This document shows positions 50,940 through 61,816 of a stretch of 64,000 nucleotides of DNA, one piece after another. The stretch lies in the NCBI GenBank assembly GCA_949710005.1, contig OX453279.1, positions 25,844,762 to 25,908,761 of the forward strand, written 5' to 3'. Made by a program: the position numbers and the translations under genes. Below the pieces are notes generated by a model. The model was not told the origin of the DNA. It made no database searches and saw nothing but the letters and a program-made list of their open reading frames with translations. How positions within the stretch are numbered: the stretch's first letter is position 1; every line of letters starts with the position of its first letter. The DNA comes from Ricordea florida (lineage: Eukaryota; Cnidaria; Anthozoa; Corallimorpharia; Ricordeidae).

Positions 50940-53900
50940 TTACACAATCTCTGTTGTCTTAAGTGCGGTCCATTTACGCCATTCTTGTAACTCCAATTCT
51001 GATGACCCGTCTCCTAGGATCGCACTGGTTTTCTTGTCTTCAAAATTGCTTTCTTCATCAACAGGATGTAACATTGACCTCAATGAAGGCGTCGAATGGC
51101 TATGTCTCTTGATTGGCGTAAGATCTCTTTGATATTCCGGCTGTTCCAGTCCATCACTGTCAGTTGGAGACACAACAGAAAACTTAGATTCCTCCCTTAT
51201 TTGGTTCTTCGGTGAATTTCTCGATGTTTCCCCTAAAAGTTTCCGTTTGCTATTGGCTTCCCCATTTTGTTCTCCTAAGGAAAAACGTCTTAGAAACTTT
51301 TGAAAGCTTCCGCGTTTCCTGTCCTGTTGATGAGGATTAGAAAAAGTCTCATCCGTTTGGGTTTCTACGTCTCTTGAGTAATGCCCAGTTTGAACGGCTT
51401 TCTCTTGGAAATTTGATTCCAACACGCAAACTGCTCCATGAAAGTCCGCAACGCATTTGAGAGAAACACTTGCGGACACGCTGGATGTTCTCAACATATG
51501 TTCCATTGTCATTTTGCGAAATGTTCTACGGTTGTTAAGCTCTGGTCGAAACAAAATGACGTAAATTTTGGGTCCAAATATGAGGAGAAGAATGCACAAC
51601 CCAGAGGTAATTATTGCGCATGAACGTAGTATCAACCGGCGATGACCCTCGTTTGATGTTCCGTGATAGGCCCCTAGAAATGTGAACCCAACAAGATCGA
51701 AGGTGAACATTGCAAATGCGATAAACTTGGCATTGTTGTAGTTCTCTGGCAGGTTGCGTGAGCGGTAAGCTAAACCTGTGCATATTAAACTCAACAGCGC
51801 TAAGTAACCGATGGAGATTAAAGGCCATTTTCCTCCCTCCGTGCAGAAGGCATAGCGTTTGTACTCCGGTGCAGAGACTTCGCTTTGCGACGCGTGCGGT
51901 GGATCCAAGAAAAACCACAACAGGCACAATATACACTGCATTGTAAAAGAAAGTAGAACCATTCCAAAGTGAAAGCACCGAGAGAGTAAAATTTTGTTGT
52001 AAGAAAATTCGGTGGGTCTGGCTTCAAAAACCATGACAGTTCGACTGATTGTTGCCAATATCAACGTGAGGATGATGTTGAAAATGGCGCTAAACGCAAA
52101 CGCTGAGAGTAAACACCTTCCCTCTGTCGGTTTACCGATGTCAATAAAAGGAAGTAAGAATGCTGTTGCTAGCGCTGTAAGCAGCGGGAAACTGAGCTCT
52201 GTGCAGGTAGAACGTACAATCGGGCTTGATTTCTTCTTTACAAACAAAGCTAATGTTATTATTGTTAGCACAAAGCTGATCAGACAAATAACTATTATGA
52301 TGATACTCCAGGGGTTGTCGTAGTCTATGTGAATTAAAGGAACGTAGATGCAAGCTGTGTTATCCTCATTTGAAATGTGCTCATCCGGGCATTGAGCACA
52401 GTAAGTAGCCATTGACGTATTGCTCACGTGACCAAAAGGACATTGCTCGCAATCCCAGCAGCACGCCTTTCTGTCAGCTGTCACCACAAGCATTCCCGGC
52501 ATGCAAGGGTCACTGCACTTTGACTCGGGGATGTCAACTCCACTTAGGGTCCAGTACAGCGCGGTGTGATTGAGACGTGCTTTGTCGAAATGGGAGTCAT
52601 ACGAGCCAACAGTTGCTAGCTTTGGTCCCAGACTCTTTGCAGACAGGTTAATGTGCAGATTTAGGAAGTCGTAAACTCCAGGAGGGTCTCCAAACTCAGA
52701 AATAGAAATACTGTTGTTGCTGAATCCCTTAAAAGTTGTATTGAACATATACCTAAGAAGACGTTTTGGCCTTATCACTCTTAGGCATTCTCGTTTTAGT
52801 TCGACATCCGTTGCGTTCCCCTGATTTTGGATCAATTTAGACTTCCGGCAAAATAAATTGATGGCCTGCGCTGCGGTGTAGACACAATTCACTACATTTT
52901 CTGCCATCGCCAACGAGTCGGCCAGGTCTAAATTATCTGCAGCCTGGTTTGTAATATTTGAAAACAAACCTTCTTTCCGCGCTAAGACTCGTTTTAAAGC
53001 TTCTTCAAAGCCAGGAATGCGCCGGCGATGGAAAGAAGTTCCCAACAAAAGGTTTGTCAAAGGTTTATAATCAGTGATCAACTTTAAAGAATCTGACCAC
53101 GAATCGCTGGCTATCCAGACCTTGTTCTCGATACCGACAATCTTTGCGGCCTCCAAAACAGTTTCGGCGTCAAATTCTGATGCGAACACCAGAATAACTT
53201 TTGATTTTGGTGTTCGTTGAATTTCAATGAGCTTTTTCTTGACCAGCTCTTGAGGAGCGCGATATGGCAAAGCAATACTGATTGCGAGACAGACACCTTT
53301 CTGTTCGGCTTTGTTTTGAAACGCTTCGTGCAGTGGTCGGCCGTAGTTATCATCAGAGTAAATTACAGAAACGTACTTCCAGCCAAAATAAGAAACTAAG
53401 CTCGCCAATGCCCGTGCTTGTAGGTTGTCTGGTGGAGTTAGGCGAAGGAATGTTTTATAACGAATTTTATCGCTAAGGATTGTAGAGGTCGAGGCGTAGG
53501 CGATTTGAGGAATAGCGAATACACTCAGCAAGTTGTTAACTGCAATAGACAACTCGCTGCCTCCAGCTCCAATAACTGCAACTAAAGAATCTTGCAGTGA
53601 AGCCTCCGCCGAGCTTGGTATTTTCTCTGTTTTTCCGATTTCTATGGGAATCCGGATGTCATGTGTTCTGTTCTCGCTGCTTTTGTCTCCACTGTTATCT
53701 GTTTTCCTTTCGGCTACAAACATAAGCGCGGATTCCAAGGCAATATGCATGTTATTGCATGTATCACGAATGTGGTAACCCATTGTTATATTATAAGGCA
53801 GCATACGTTGCTTATTCACTAAATCCACGGCGAATATCATTGCACTTGCCATTATTAGGCCTTTCGTGTACAGTTTGCCGCATCTTGTCTCACTCTGGCT

Positions 53901-54140
53901 GAATATAGTCGTGCGTGCTGTGTTGTGAATGGGAAATAACCCGCCTAGCACGAGATCGCCGTTTTGGGAAACTTGAGTTTCACTGCTTGCCAAGCTTCTC
54001 TTCAACAGAACGCAATACGTAAGAAAGAGAAGTTTCGTTCTTGATAAAGGCGTTGAGTAAATTTTTCGCGATCTCCAAGCAAAAGTCCGAGTCATCTTTA
54101 AGCCTTCCAGAGAATATGTTGCTTTGTTGTTTCTGTTCAA
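50940..54140 (-). CDS. Class C GPCR, mGluR/CaSR-like, intronless
   Basis: Plasma-membrane receptor of 1066 residues (1051 if the Met at 54095 starts it). Order: hydrophobic signal-anchor stretch about 35-50 (TKLLFLTYCVLL); Venus-flytrap ligand domain about 60-535; cysteine-rich domain about 540-595 (ACCWDCEQCPFG); seven transmembrane helices about 607-865, with NYNNAKFIAFAMF and FGPKIYVILFRPE typical of mGluR and CaSR; and a 200-residue cytoplasmic tail. In the ligand domain, GAGGSELS and YASTSTILSD match the loops that hold the amino-acid alpha groups in mGluRs, so an amino-acid ligand is plausible but unproven. Several NxS/T sites lie outside. No intron is needed in 3.2 kb, unlike vertebrate mGluR genes. 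A partial paralogue lies at 61817-64000, same strand. Confidence 0.93.
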   Translation of the reverse strand: MNRNNKATYSLEGLKMTRTFAWRSRKIYSTPLSRTKLLFLTYCVLLKRSLASSETQVSQNGDLVLGGLFPIHNTARTTIFSQSETRCGKLYTKGLIMASAMIFAVDLVNKQRMLPYNITMGYHIRDTCNNMHIALESALMFVAERKTDNSGDKSSENRTHDIRIPIEIGKTEKIPSSAEASLQDSLVAVIGAGGSELSIAVNNLLSVFAIPQIAYASTSTILSDKIRYKTFLRLTPPDNLQARALASLVSYFGWKYVSVIYSDDNYGRPLHEAFQNKAEQKGVCLAISIALPYRAPQELVKKKLIEIQRTPKSKVILVFASEFDAETVLEAAKIVGIENKVWIASDSWSDSLKLITDYKPLTNLLLGTSFHRRRIPGFEEALKRVLARKEGLFSNITNQAADNLDLADSLAMAENVVNCVYTAAQAINLFCRKSKLIQNQGNATDVELKRECLRVIRPKRLLRYMFNTTFKGFSNNSISISEFGDPPGVYDFLNLHINLSAKSLGPKLATVGSYDSHFDKARLNHTALYWTLSGVDIPESKCSDPCMPGMLVVTADRKACCWDCEQCPFGHVSNTSMATYCAQCPDEHISNEDNTACIYVPLIHIDYDNPWSIIIIVICLISFVLTIITLALFVKKKSSPIVRSTCTELSFPLLTALATAFLLPFIDIGKPTEGRCLLSAFAFSAIFNIILTLILATISRTVMVFEARPTEFSYNKILLSRCFHFGMVLLSFTMQCILCLLWFFLDPPHASQSEVSAPEYKRYAFCTEGGKWPLISIGYLALLSLICTGLAYRSRNLPENYNNAKFIAFAMFTFDLVGFTFLGAYHGTSNEGHRRLILRSCAIITSGLCILLLIFGPKIYVILFRPELNNRRTFRKMTMEHMLRTSSVSASVSLKCVADFHGAVCVLESNFQEKAVQTGHYSRDVETQTDETFSNPHQQDRKRGSFQKFLRRFSLGEQNGEANSKRKLLGETSRNSPKNQIREESKFSVVSPTDSDGLEQPEYQRDLTPIKRHSHSTPSLRSMLHPVDEESNFEDKKTSAILGDGSSELELQEWRKWTALKTTEIV

Positions 54141-55199
54141 AACACCACCTCAGCTCATCCAGGGGGTTACTGCTAAGACAAAACACTCCCTCTAAGTTCC
54201 TGTCACGTTCTTAGTACGCAGAAAGGATGTGATAAAAACGGAAGCTTCTTCTGTTCGCTCGTGGAAAATTTGTCACTCAAAAGAAACCGCTTTGGCAGTT
54301 ACGATATTCATTGTCCATTCTTTTTTTCATAAACAAGCAGAAGTTGCATTCAGATGTAAATTTTTTTAACACATGTCACTGTTACGGGTTAATACGTTAT
54401 GGTCACGCTCTGTCAACGATCGTTCCTTACTGAATCTATCTTGTTGCGTCCAGTGAAGCCGCAGCGGTTCGTATGTTGAACGGTTTAGTACGAATGCCAC
54501 CGCCTTTTCTTGTGGGCTCAACAGCGAGTGGTCTTTGATCGGAACGCAAGTCACGTATCGAAAAGGGCGGAAATGCCTAATGAGTGAGTGACCCATTCCA
54601 TTGCGACCCGGCTACTATGACCGAAGTTTAATTTTCAGCCGGCGGATAAACTCGCCTTAATCTACTACAAAAAGGTCAACTCCACGGGTTTCGTCACGAA
54701 GCCCAACAGGAATAGATTGCCAGGAAGTTCTGCTTTCTTTGATATCGTCGGAAATGTCAAAAGTTTCAGAACGCTAATAGTTTAGCCATAGTCCCCTCTA
54801 CTACATATGGTTTAGTAAACGAGTTGCTAAGGAACATTGTACCACCGTAAGATAAATAACTTGAGAAGTTGACGTTGCTATCGTAAGCCCTCTGAATCAA
54901 AGTTTTGAATCTGAGTAGCATGAGCTTAATTAGAAGAGGGAAATTGAACAAGTCTCTGTTAAGAATGTCAGCTTTTGCTAAGCGTGCTAAAACCATTTTG
55001 GTTGCCTCCGTCTTTTCCTCGTCAGAATGTACTATTTAGTCTACGATTAAGTAGGAAACATTTGTGTTTCTTTGCAGATTTTAAACACAGTTAACTAACT
55101 ATGTTTCAAAGCAGTGTGTTACGAGGACGACTTAATCTCGAAAATTGTTTGGGATATAATTTAAATTCAGCAGCTTGTGATTTATTGTGGGGATAGTTT

Positions 55200-55804
55200 C
55201 TAAAGAAACTGGTGCTACGTCGGTGGGAAATTGAAACATCATTCTGAAGAACTTCAAGTTACTTCAGAATGACAACGAAACAGGCAGCATCTTCTCACTA
55301 CCACCACTCATTTCATTTAAACGTAACAAAAACTTAAGCGATTTTTTAGTTAGAAGTACACTAAAATCAGACGAATCACCTGGCACATTCAACTGCACAC
55401 GCAAAAGATGCAAAACTTGCCCTTTCATCTATAACACAGACAAAATAGCAGGACCTAAACGATCGCTTAAAATCACCGACCGTTTCACATGCATTTCTGC
55501 CAATGTTATCTATTGGATAAAATGCACCTTATGCAAGAAGATATACATCGGCGAGACCGGAAGGAGATTAGGTGACCGTTTCCGCGAACATCTGCGTGAC
55601 GTCGAACGAAATGACAAAGATGCATCGAAACCTGTAGCGCGACACTTTAATCTACCTAACCACTCAACTCACAACATGGCAGTATGTGGCCTTTCCGTGC
55701 ATCAGGGCAACACGGAAAGCCGTAAAAACCTAGAACAGAAGTTTATCTTCCAACTCGGTTCTCTTAATCCCCACGGTATCAACAAACGTTTCTCATTCAT
55801 TTAA
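55200..55804 (+). pseudogene. Penelope-like element C-terminus (GIY-YIG)
   Basis: A plus-strand frame opens near 55200 and ends at TAA 55802-55804. It gives LPPLISFKRNKNLSDFLVRS, CTRKRCKTCPF, RFTCISANVIYWIKCTLC, then KKIYIGETGRRLGDRFREHL and KNLEQKFIFQLGSLNPHG. KIYIGETGRR is the GIY-YIG endonuclease motif after the Cys-rich linker of Penelope-like retroelements. The reverse transcriptase part is absent, so this is a 5'-truncated copy. Confidence 0.85.
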
Positions 55805-55913
55805 TCATTCATCTAATTTATCACTTCCATTCACACATTGCTATGGTTCCACCAATAGCATGGCTCCAAACTTCTCTATATAAATTGTACGTAACCAACA
55901 ATCCTCTCATTCG

Positions 55914-55949
55914 CTCCGACGAAGGGCTAACGCTCGAAACGTCAGCACC
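55914..55949 (+). ncRNA. Degenerate hammerhead motif in Penelope terminal repeat
   Basis: Reads CCGACGA, AGGGCTAACGCTC, GAAAC, GTCAGC, about 110 bp after the GIY-YIG stop. The first core strand has C where CTGACGA has T, so cleavage is doubtful. The better copy is at 25280-25313. Confidence 0.5.
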
Positions 55950-56017
55950 TCCCATTCACCTTACGGTGGTATAACTTACTTAATCAACTCGTTTGATTTA
56001 TCCAATAGCTTGTGATT

Positions 56018-56093
56018 TAGTCTCCCTCGCAGCCGTTTTTTGGATGTCACGCAACGTTGCGTGACATCCAAAAAACGGCTGCGAGGGAGACTA
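56018..56093. mobile_element. Perfect 76-bp palindrome with 9-bp duplication
   Basis: 38-bp arms with no mismatch and no loop; outer sequence TAGTCTCCCTCGCAGCCG, centre CAACGTTG. An exact 9-bp direct repeat CTTGTGATT flanks it (56009-56017, 56094-56102). A half copy lies at 17804. Confidence 0.92.
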
Positions 56094-56541
56094 CTTGTGA
56101 TTATAACGTGAATTCGTAGTCCATCGGCCGTATATCTTTTTCAAGAGTCTTAAACAACAACAGTTCTTTATTAGATGTAAAAAAATTCTAACTTACAGAG
56201 CTTTTGCCTACAGTTAGCGAGCGCTATGTGAGGCGGGCAAAAGATGAAAACTTCATGTCATGAGTGAAGCAAAAACTCGTTTCTTATGGCTTACCAGATG
56301 CGGTTGTAACTATGTATGTCATCGAAATAAAGTTTGGGTCCCGCAAACCAAAAATATCGAGCTTGAAAAAGTGCTTTTTTCGAGTCCGCCATTGAAGATT
56401 TATGTTCCAGTGAGCCCGCGGTATCAAAGTAATTTGACTTGCGGTAATCTACTCGAATCTTATTGTTCTGTTGTTCTGACATCATTTTCTCAAGTCAATC
56501 GATCGAGGGAAGCTTTCTTCCACAAAAAGACTCGTAGTGTG

Positions 56542-57986
56542 ATGGCTAGTTCACATTCTAGCGACGAATTTGTTACCTGCAGCAGTGATTCGGAAAGTTC
56601 ATCTGGATTGTCTTCAAACGACGAGGTCGAAGAAACAGCAGAGATTGGTCAAGAAATTCATAGCTACGATGATTCCGTGGAGCCAGTGCCGACCACAGAG
56701 GAGGTTTCCCAGTATATGGAGCAACTCGAGTTGGAGGAAGAGCAGACTTTGTTGAGTCGTTTCTCTGGCGAGGAAAATGTCAGTAATTGGTATGTAAATG
56801 TTTTGTTCGCTGTATTTCACTCAGGCGAGCATTATCGCATCAGTGTTTTCTGAGAATTATCTACTATTTCACTACTCTCCACATACATGCTCATACTAAA
56901 TGAAGAAGAATATTATAAGACTTAAGCTCTGCTTTCGCTTTTCTTTGTGCGTTGCAAGTATAGCTTCACTGTGGCGCAATTGGGAGAATTTACAGTTGTG
57001 TTTTAAGACCGAGCGAGCCTTTGTTTGTGTTTATTTTAACAGTCGAAAACGCAAAACTCAATCTACACACGTAATGGAACGTTTCAAAATCGACTGATCA
57101 TTTCGCTCGATTTCAAATTGGTGGTAAATATGTTTTCTCCATTTCAATAGTTATCAGGTGCAAATGCTCAAATTGCTCCCTTGAGCAAATTACCAAGCCC
57201 GAAGAGTGCTGGTGTTGCACAGACATCGACCGGTGCCATGAACGCATGTACGAAGTAGAGAAAGAGGGCCAATGCATTACCGAGCATCCAGGCTATGCTG
57301 CATGTTGCCTAAACTCTTGGGTGCTCTCTACTGCAGCAATAGGCCTGAAGACCAAGGCCAAGAAATCCTACGCCACAACCAATACGGAAAAAATGCAGCT
57401 GAGCCAGAGTAAGTGCTGTTCTTCCTTTTTAATTCTTCACAGCACAGTTTGTTTCGAGATTTGCATGTGGAAGGATTGCAAATCAAGAAATTCAGTGAAA
57501 TACTGTCAAACCAAGTATAATAATTAGTATTATTGTTTCCTGTCAAAGTACAGGCTCTTTAATTTAAGGTATCTTTTTATTTCTTATAGGTCTTTAATCA
57601 ACCACAGCAAATAAAATTTAAAAATATGACTGAAATTATGATCAAACTATACAATGTTTAATCAAGCAAAAATCAATAGCAGTTCTGTTGTATTTACCAG
57701 AAGTAAATCGACACAACCTCTAAGCTAAAATGAAAGGGACTAACAACAAGTTAAAATAACCGCATAGATCTGTCATCAATTTTAAATAATTGTTTCCTCT
57801 ATTTATTATATCATCAGGTTTATGAGATCTGTAGCATATCGACAGTATGTGCGCCTTGTTTATGAGTACATTGGTGCGTCATGAAGGCTTCCCCTGCCTA
57901 ACTGTGTTTACAATAGCATTCGTAAAGCTTTCCCAAATTCTGATGGGGAGTATACAGGCTACGAAGAGGAAGCTGAAGAGGATTAA
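56542..57986 (+). pseudogene. P2X7-C-type zinc-binding protein gene, probably damaged
   Basis: Resembles invertebrate stand-alone proteins with the P2X7 receptor C-terminal (ballast) zinc domain. Exon 1 (56542-56789) encodes an acidic Ser/Glu-rich start (MASSHSSDEFVTCSSDSE). Exon 2 (57158-57408) gives WCKCSNCS, ECWCCTDIDRC and ITEHPGYAACCLNSWVL, the Cys/His pattern of the domain. Exon 3 (57818-57986) gives FMRSVAYRQYVRLVYEYIG, then an in-frame TGA at 57882-57884, then RLPLPNCVYNSIRKAFPNS and an acidic end. The exon 2 donor (phase 1) does not fit the exon 3 acceptor (phase 2). The nonsense codon and the phase conflict suggest decay, unless a microexon is missed. An upstream in-frame Met at 56260 is possible. 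Confidence 0.65.
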
Positions 57987-58765
57987 AGTTTTGAAAGAAT
58001 GTTACTTCTTCCAGTTTTGACTGGTAATATTATTTTCGAATGAATTTCTTTTACTTCTTCAAGTACACCTAAATGGAGTAGTTGACTTTGAACTTGCAGT
58101 TTAAATGGACAATTGAGGGTGCAAAAACAAACACCTCTTCTGTAATAAATACCAAACATATTGTGCACCTTTCAATGTCAAGACCAACCGGTGTGGTTGA
58201 GGGGTAGGGATTTTGGCACTTTTTTGAAAAAAGTCTAATTCTTACCCTGGCTCAGCATGACTTGTCTTATGTTTCAAAATCCCCACCCTGTGGCAAGGAA
58301 AGGCCCCAATTCCCCTTTATTTGTCTTTACCCTGTGGCCAAAACTGTTAGTCAAAAGTTAAGATATGTAAGAAAACGATCTCTGGCTTTTTTTAAAAACT
58401 ACAAGCCAGAAATGAAAGACCCATACTTTCTATAAGAGTGAAATAACAAGAGGTAGGTCATGTATCTATAAGTTTATATAAGAGTGAGGTAGGTCAAGAA
58501 AGTAAGAGGTAGATGATGTTTTCAGATTGTGCAAATGAACCTTATATAATAAAATTGCATTTAAAGAAGCCTATCATCCTGTCATGTCCTAATGTCAAGT
58601 TATAGAGAATTTTGTACCTTCGGTAGAGACATATTTAATTCGTCTCTTGTGTAAGAATGTATTTTTTTTAAATAACATTGTCCTAAAAACAAATAGACAA
58701 AAATAGGAAAACGTAAAGTTTACTTTCAGTCTCAAAATGGATGAGTAGTGGTAGGAAACAAACAA
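57987..58765. other. Intergenic between P2X7-C-type gene and THAP gene
   Basis: AT-rich, no gene recognised; must hold both 3' UTRs since the two genes converge. An imperfect repeat of TATAAGAGTGA and GAGGTAGGTCA occurs near 58432-58500. Confidence 0.5.
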
Positions 58766-59406
58766 TTATTTACTCACTTCATCTGTGTCCATCGCACTAC
58801 TACTGGAACATGAAGGCATGCTACAAGAGGAGCCTTCCAACAAGTCCTTTAAAACCTTGAGTAGATGATAAAATTATAGCTAATTAATCGAAGAACACGA
58901 CTAAAAAAGGTACACTCGTTTATCAAGTTCCGTGTGCAAAACCTATGCAAAAGTGCATTGGGATTTCTGCTTGTACGCGTTGAGAAAGCTCGCAAGAATT
59001 CGCTACAGATAAGCACAGTATGAAAAAAATAACAGATTGATTTGGCGCGCTTTTCAAATTATAAGCTTACCTTCTGTCGCGCCTTCTCCTTCATGCGGAG
59101 GCTTCTCTCGGAATCCGGAGCTTTAGGTTTCTTCCCCTTTTTCCATATGGTAGGCAGGGATCCAGGTTCGATTTGCCTGCGCTGACTTGGGTCGAAAGCC
59201 CGAGTGAAACAGCTTTCCTCGAAGTGCACTGAGCAAATGACGAAACGTGACTTCGGACCAGGGTGAAAATTCTTTCGCTTTATGTTTACGAAGCGGTCCC
59301 ACGAATCTCTGGTGCTTTTGTCGATTGGGCAAGCATGCAGGGCGATTCCTGCCGCTCGATTTGAGTAATTGCTGCAATCCTGCACGACACAGCGACTTCC
59401 CACCAT
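58766..59406 (-). CDS. THAP-domain protein (2 exons)
   Basis: Predicted 141-residue protein whose first 90 residues form a THAP zinc finger, a C2CH DNA-binding domain. Exons 59406-59071 and 58855-58766; phase 0, GT-AG. Zinc ligands are Cys6 and Cys11 (CVVQDC), then CSVH (CxxH). The conserved Trp (DSWDRF) and the terminal LPTIW block are present. A Lys/Arg-rich stretch and a Ser-rich tail (SCSSMPSCSSSSAM type) follow. The second exon reads into a stop after DEVSK, but GTGAGT there is also a good donor, so the protein could be longer. THAP domains also occur in P-element-type transposases; no transposase core is seen here. Confidence 0.85.
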
Positions 59407-61816
59407 TGCAAAAGCGAAAACAGCTCAGCATCGAACTGAGTGAAGTGTGGGAAATAATATGCGAAATTAGCCATGTGCGGGCTTTGACTTGAGAAAATGA
59501 CGTCAAATGTTTTCCCGCGTAGCCCGGCCTCTGTAGTCATTGGAAACCATTTTCGTTTGGTAACCAGGCCAAAGGAACATGGCGGTTCAATGGCGGACGA
59601 AAATTTATTGAGTTTAAGCGCCGAAAAAATACACTTTTCTTCAACGTATGAGAATATACTTTGAAAATTATGTTCTACAGAAGGTTAAGTATCGATCGGA
59701 CGAAAAAAAAAGGTATTGCACAATTTGATCGTAGTAGCACTTTAAAACTCCCGTAAATGATATCTAAAAATCAAACCTAGAAGCAATCTAGTTTGTCTTT
59801 TAAATTTTGTTACTCCGGTATATTTTTAGTACTGAATTTTTAGTACTGAATTTTCCGCTGTCGAAATTAAAACGTGACGTTGTGAATATACATTTATGCC
59901 AAGACAATTTGAGTATTTACAATTAGCAGTGATGATGCCTAACTTGTGCGCTGGAAAAACAAGATTTTTACGCGACAAATATATTAAATATCGAAAAATA
60001 TTTTACCATTGATTTGATTGACGTTGTTTAACGTATGTCCTGTTAACGTTAAACCCATCACACCTTGATTCCAGTGTATTTTCAATGCACGTAAAACTGG
60101 ATAAAGACATGTCTGTAGACACGTAAACGTTTTGAAACTGATGTGAATTTTATTTACAAACTACGAGCACACCTTTGACTGTGGTTAAGTAACTCATTAG
60201 TAAAGTAAAGCTAGTTAAAACGTTCTCAAAACAAACATGGGTAAACGACAATGAACTTGTCACGGTACTTGCGGACGGAAATTTACAGGCCTTACGCATT
60301 TCCTGGGATTGTGCGGAACTCGTGATTCTCAAGAAAATTTACGGCCTTAGATGACAGAGCAGTCTCATGTTCATGTTGGGTAAAAATCACATTTGCTGTC
60401 AGGGAATATGCATGATTGAACATTTGCTTCGAATTTGCTACAAGAATCATATTGGCAATTGCCAAATATTTCAAAACAACTGACATCATTATAAGGAAGT
60501 TTCTATTCAATGGCGTTTGTAAGGAAGTGCAACAATATATGAGTTAATTCAGGAACTGATCATCTGATATTACTCGACCATTGTGATGTGATTTCGGTCG
60601 GAAAAGAGTACGTGTGAAGGTACGGAAGAACGAGGGATACAAACGTTGTCCGAAATTCCTTTGATGTCAGTTTTGCATTAGAGTATTGAAATGAGAACGA
60701 GTGAGAGTGCTGATCAAACCTATGATTCTAGTCTATAAATTTTGAAAAACAACTCATCACGAGACAAATTACATAAATTAAAAATCAGGTAAGAATTAGT
60801 CACAGGGTTTACTTTTTTGACCATACTTAAATTTGGAAAAAATTATGGCCATTGATGTTGGCCAAAACCTGAAAGCAGAAGCCGATTACCGCGTTGAGAG
60901 TGACTCTAGTAATCCGAGTTTGTCCTATTCCCGTACAAATTCCTCGCTAATGAAATGAACATCCACTTTGTAGCCACTTTGAGCTTACCCTGAGAATTCA
61001 AATTTCTATTGATTACAAGTGTTTCCTCTCAGTTCAAAATAATATCATTGATCTCTCAAAATACGTGATTTAGAAGGCAAATCATCGAGCGTCCATTTAC
61101 ACAAAACGTCGGAATAATTTTGATTTACGTCAGAGATTTGCGTTGAATTTTAAAGATTTCATATGTCGTATTGTGTCAGTATGGACCTGAGATCCTTGAA
61201 AACTGTATAAACAGCGCTTTAAATCCACAACGCTTCAGCTTAATTATTAATTAAGGAATGATGACGAACAATTACACAAACATGTTGAATTCATACAGAT
61301 GAGGCGCACAGAGTGACACGGAAAACTACGTTTCTTCATTGCCTATTGATTCATCCTATTGAACACATGTCATCAGCTTTGCTTCTGATTGCCCGAGAAA
61401 TTAAGCACGAGCACGAGATTGCATTAGCCAATCACATACCGTAACAATACAAAACCATATAAACCGCGAACTGAAATTAAATGTGACAGTGAAGTGAAAA
61501 TCACTTTTAAATGCTCAAGGGATTGAATCAGAAAACGACAAAATGGACAAGAGGAAGGTGCGCGTCAACTTGAACTATCTTATGACACTCCGCTCGTGGC
61601 GTGCTAAGCATGGCGCCCTTTACTTTATGAAACCCTCTGCCGCTTTAATCCTTCTTTGCGCCTGTTGTTGTCTAAACTTCGCTCTCCCCTTGATTCTCTA
61701 CCAGAAGCGAGTGGTGGTCATTCATCTGCTGAGTCACGTGGTTGTAGTCTCGGCACCTAAGTTTGCTTTCCTTTCTGTCTGTATCAAATACCACGTGGTT
61801 AAAAGTTGAGGCTTTG
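59407..61816. other. Intergenic between THAP gene and second GPCR
   Basis: AT-rich with no supported gene. The left part should contain the THAP promoter, the right part the GPCR 3' UTR. An open frame at 61543-61809 (88 residues) was considered and not accepted. Confidence 0.5.

Noticed and set aside
61543-61809. Plus-strand frame of 88 residues with a hydrophobic segment
   Set aside because: No recognisable domain, convergent with the GPCR stop at 61817 and within its likely 3' UTR; composition fits chance.
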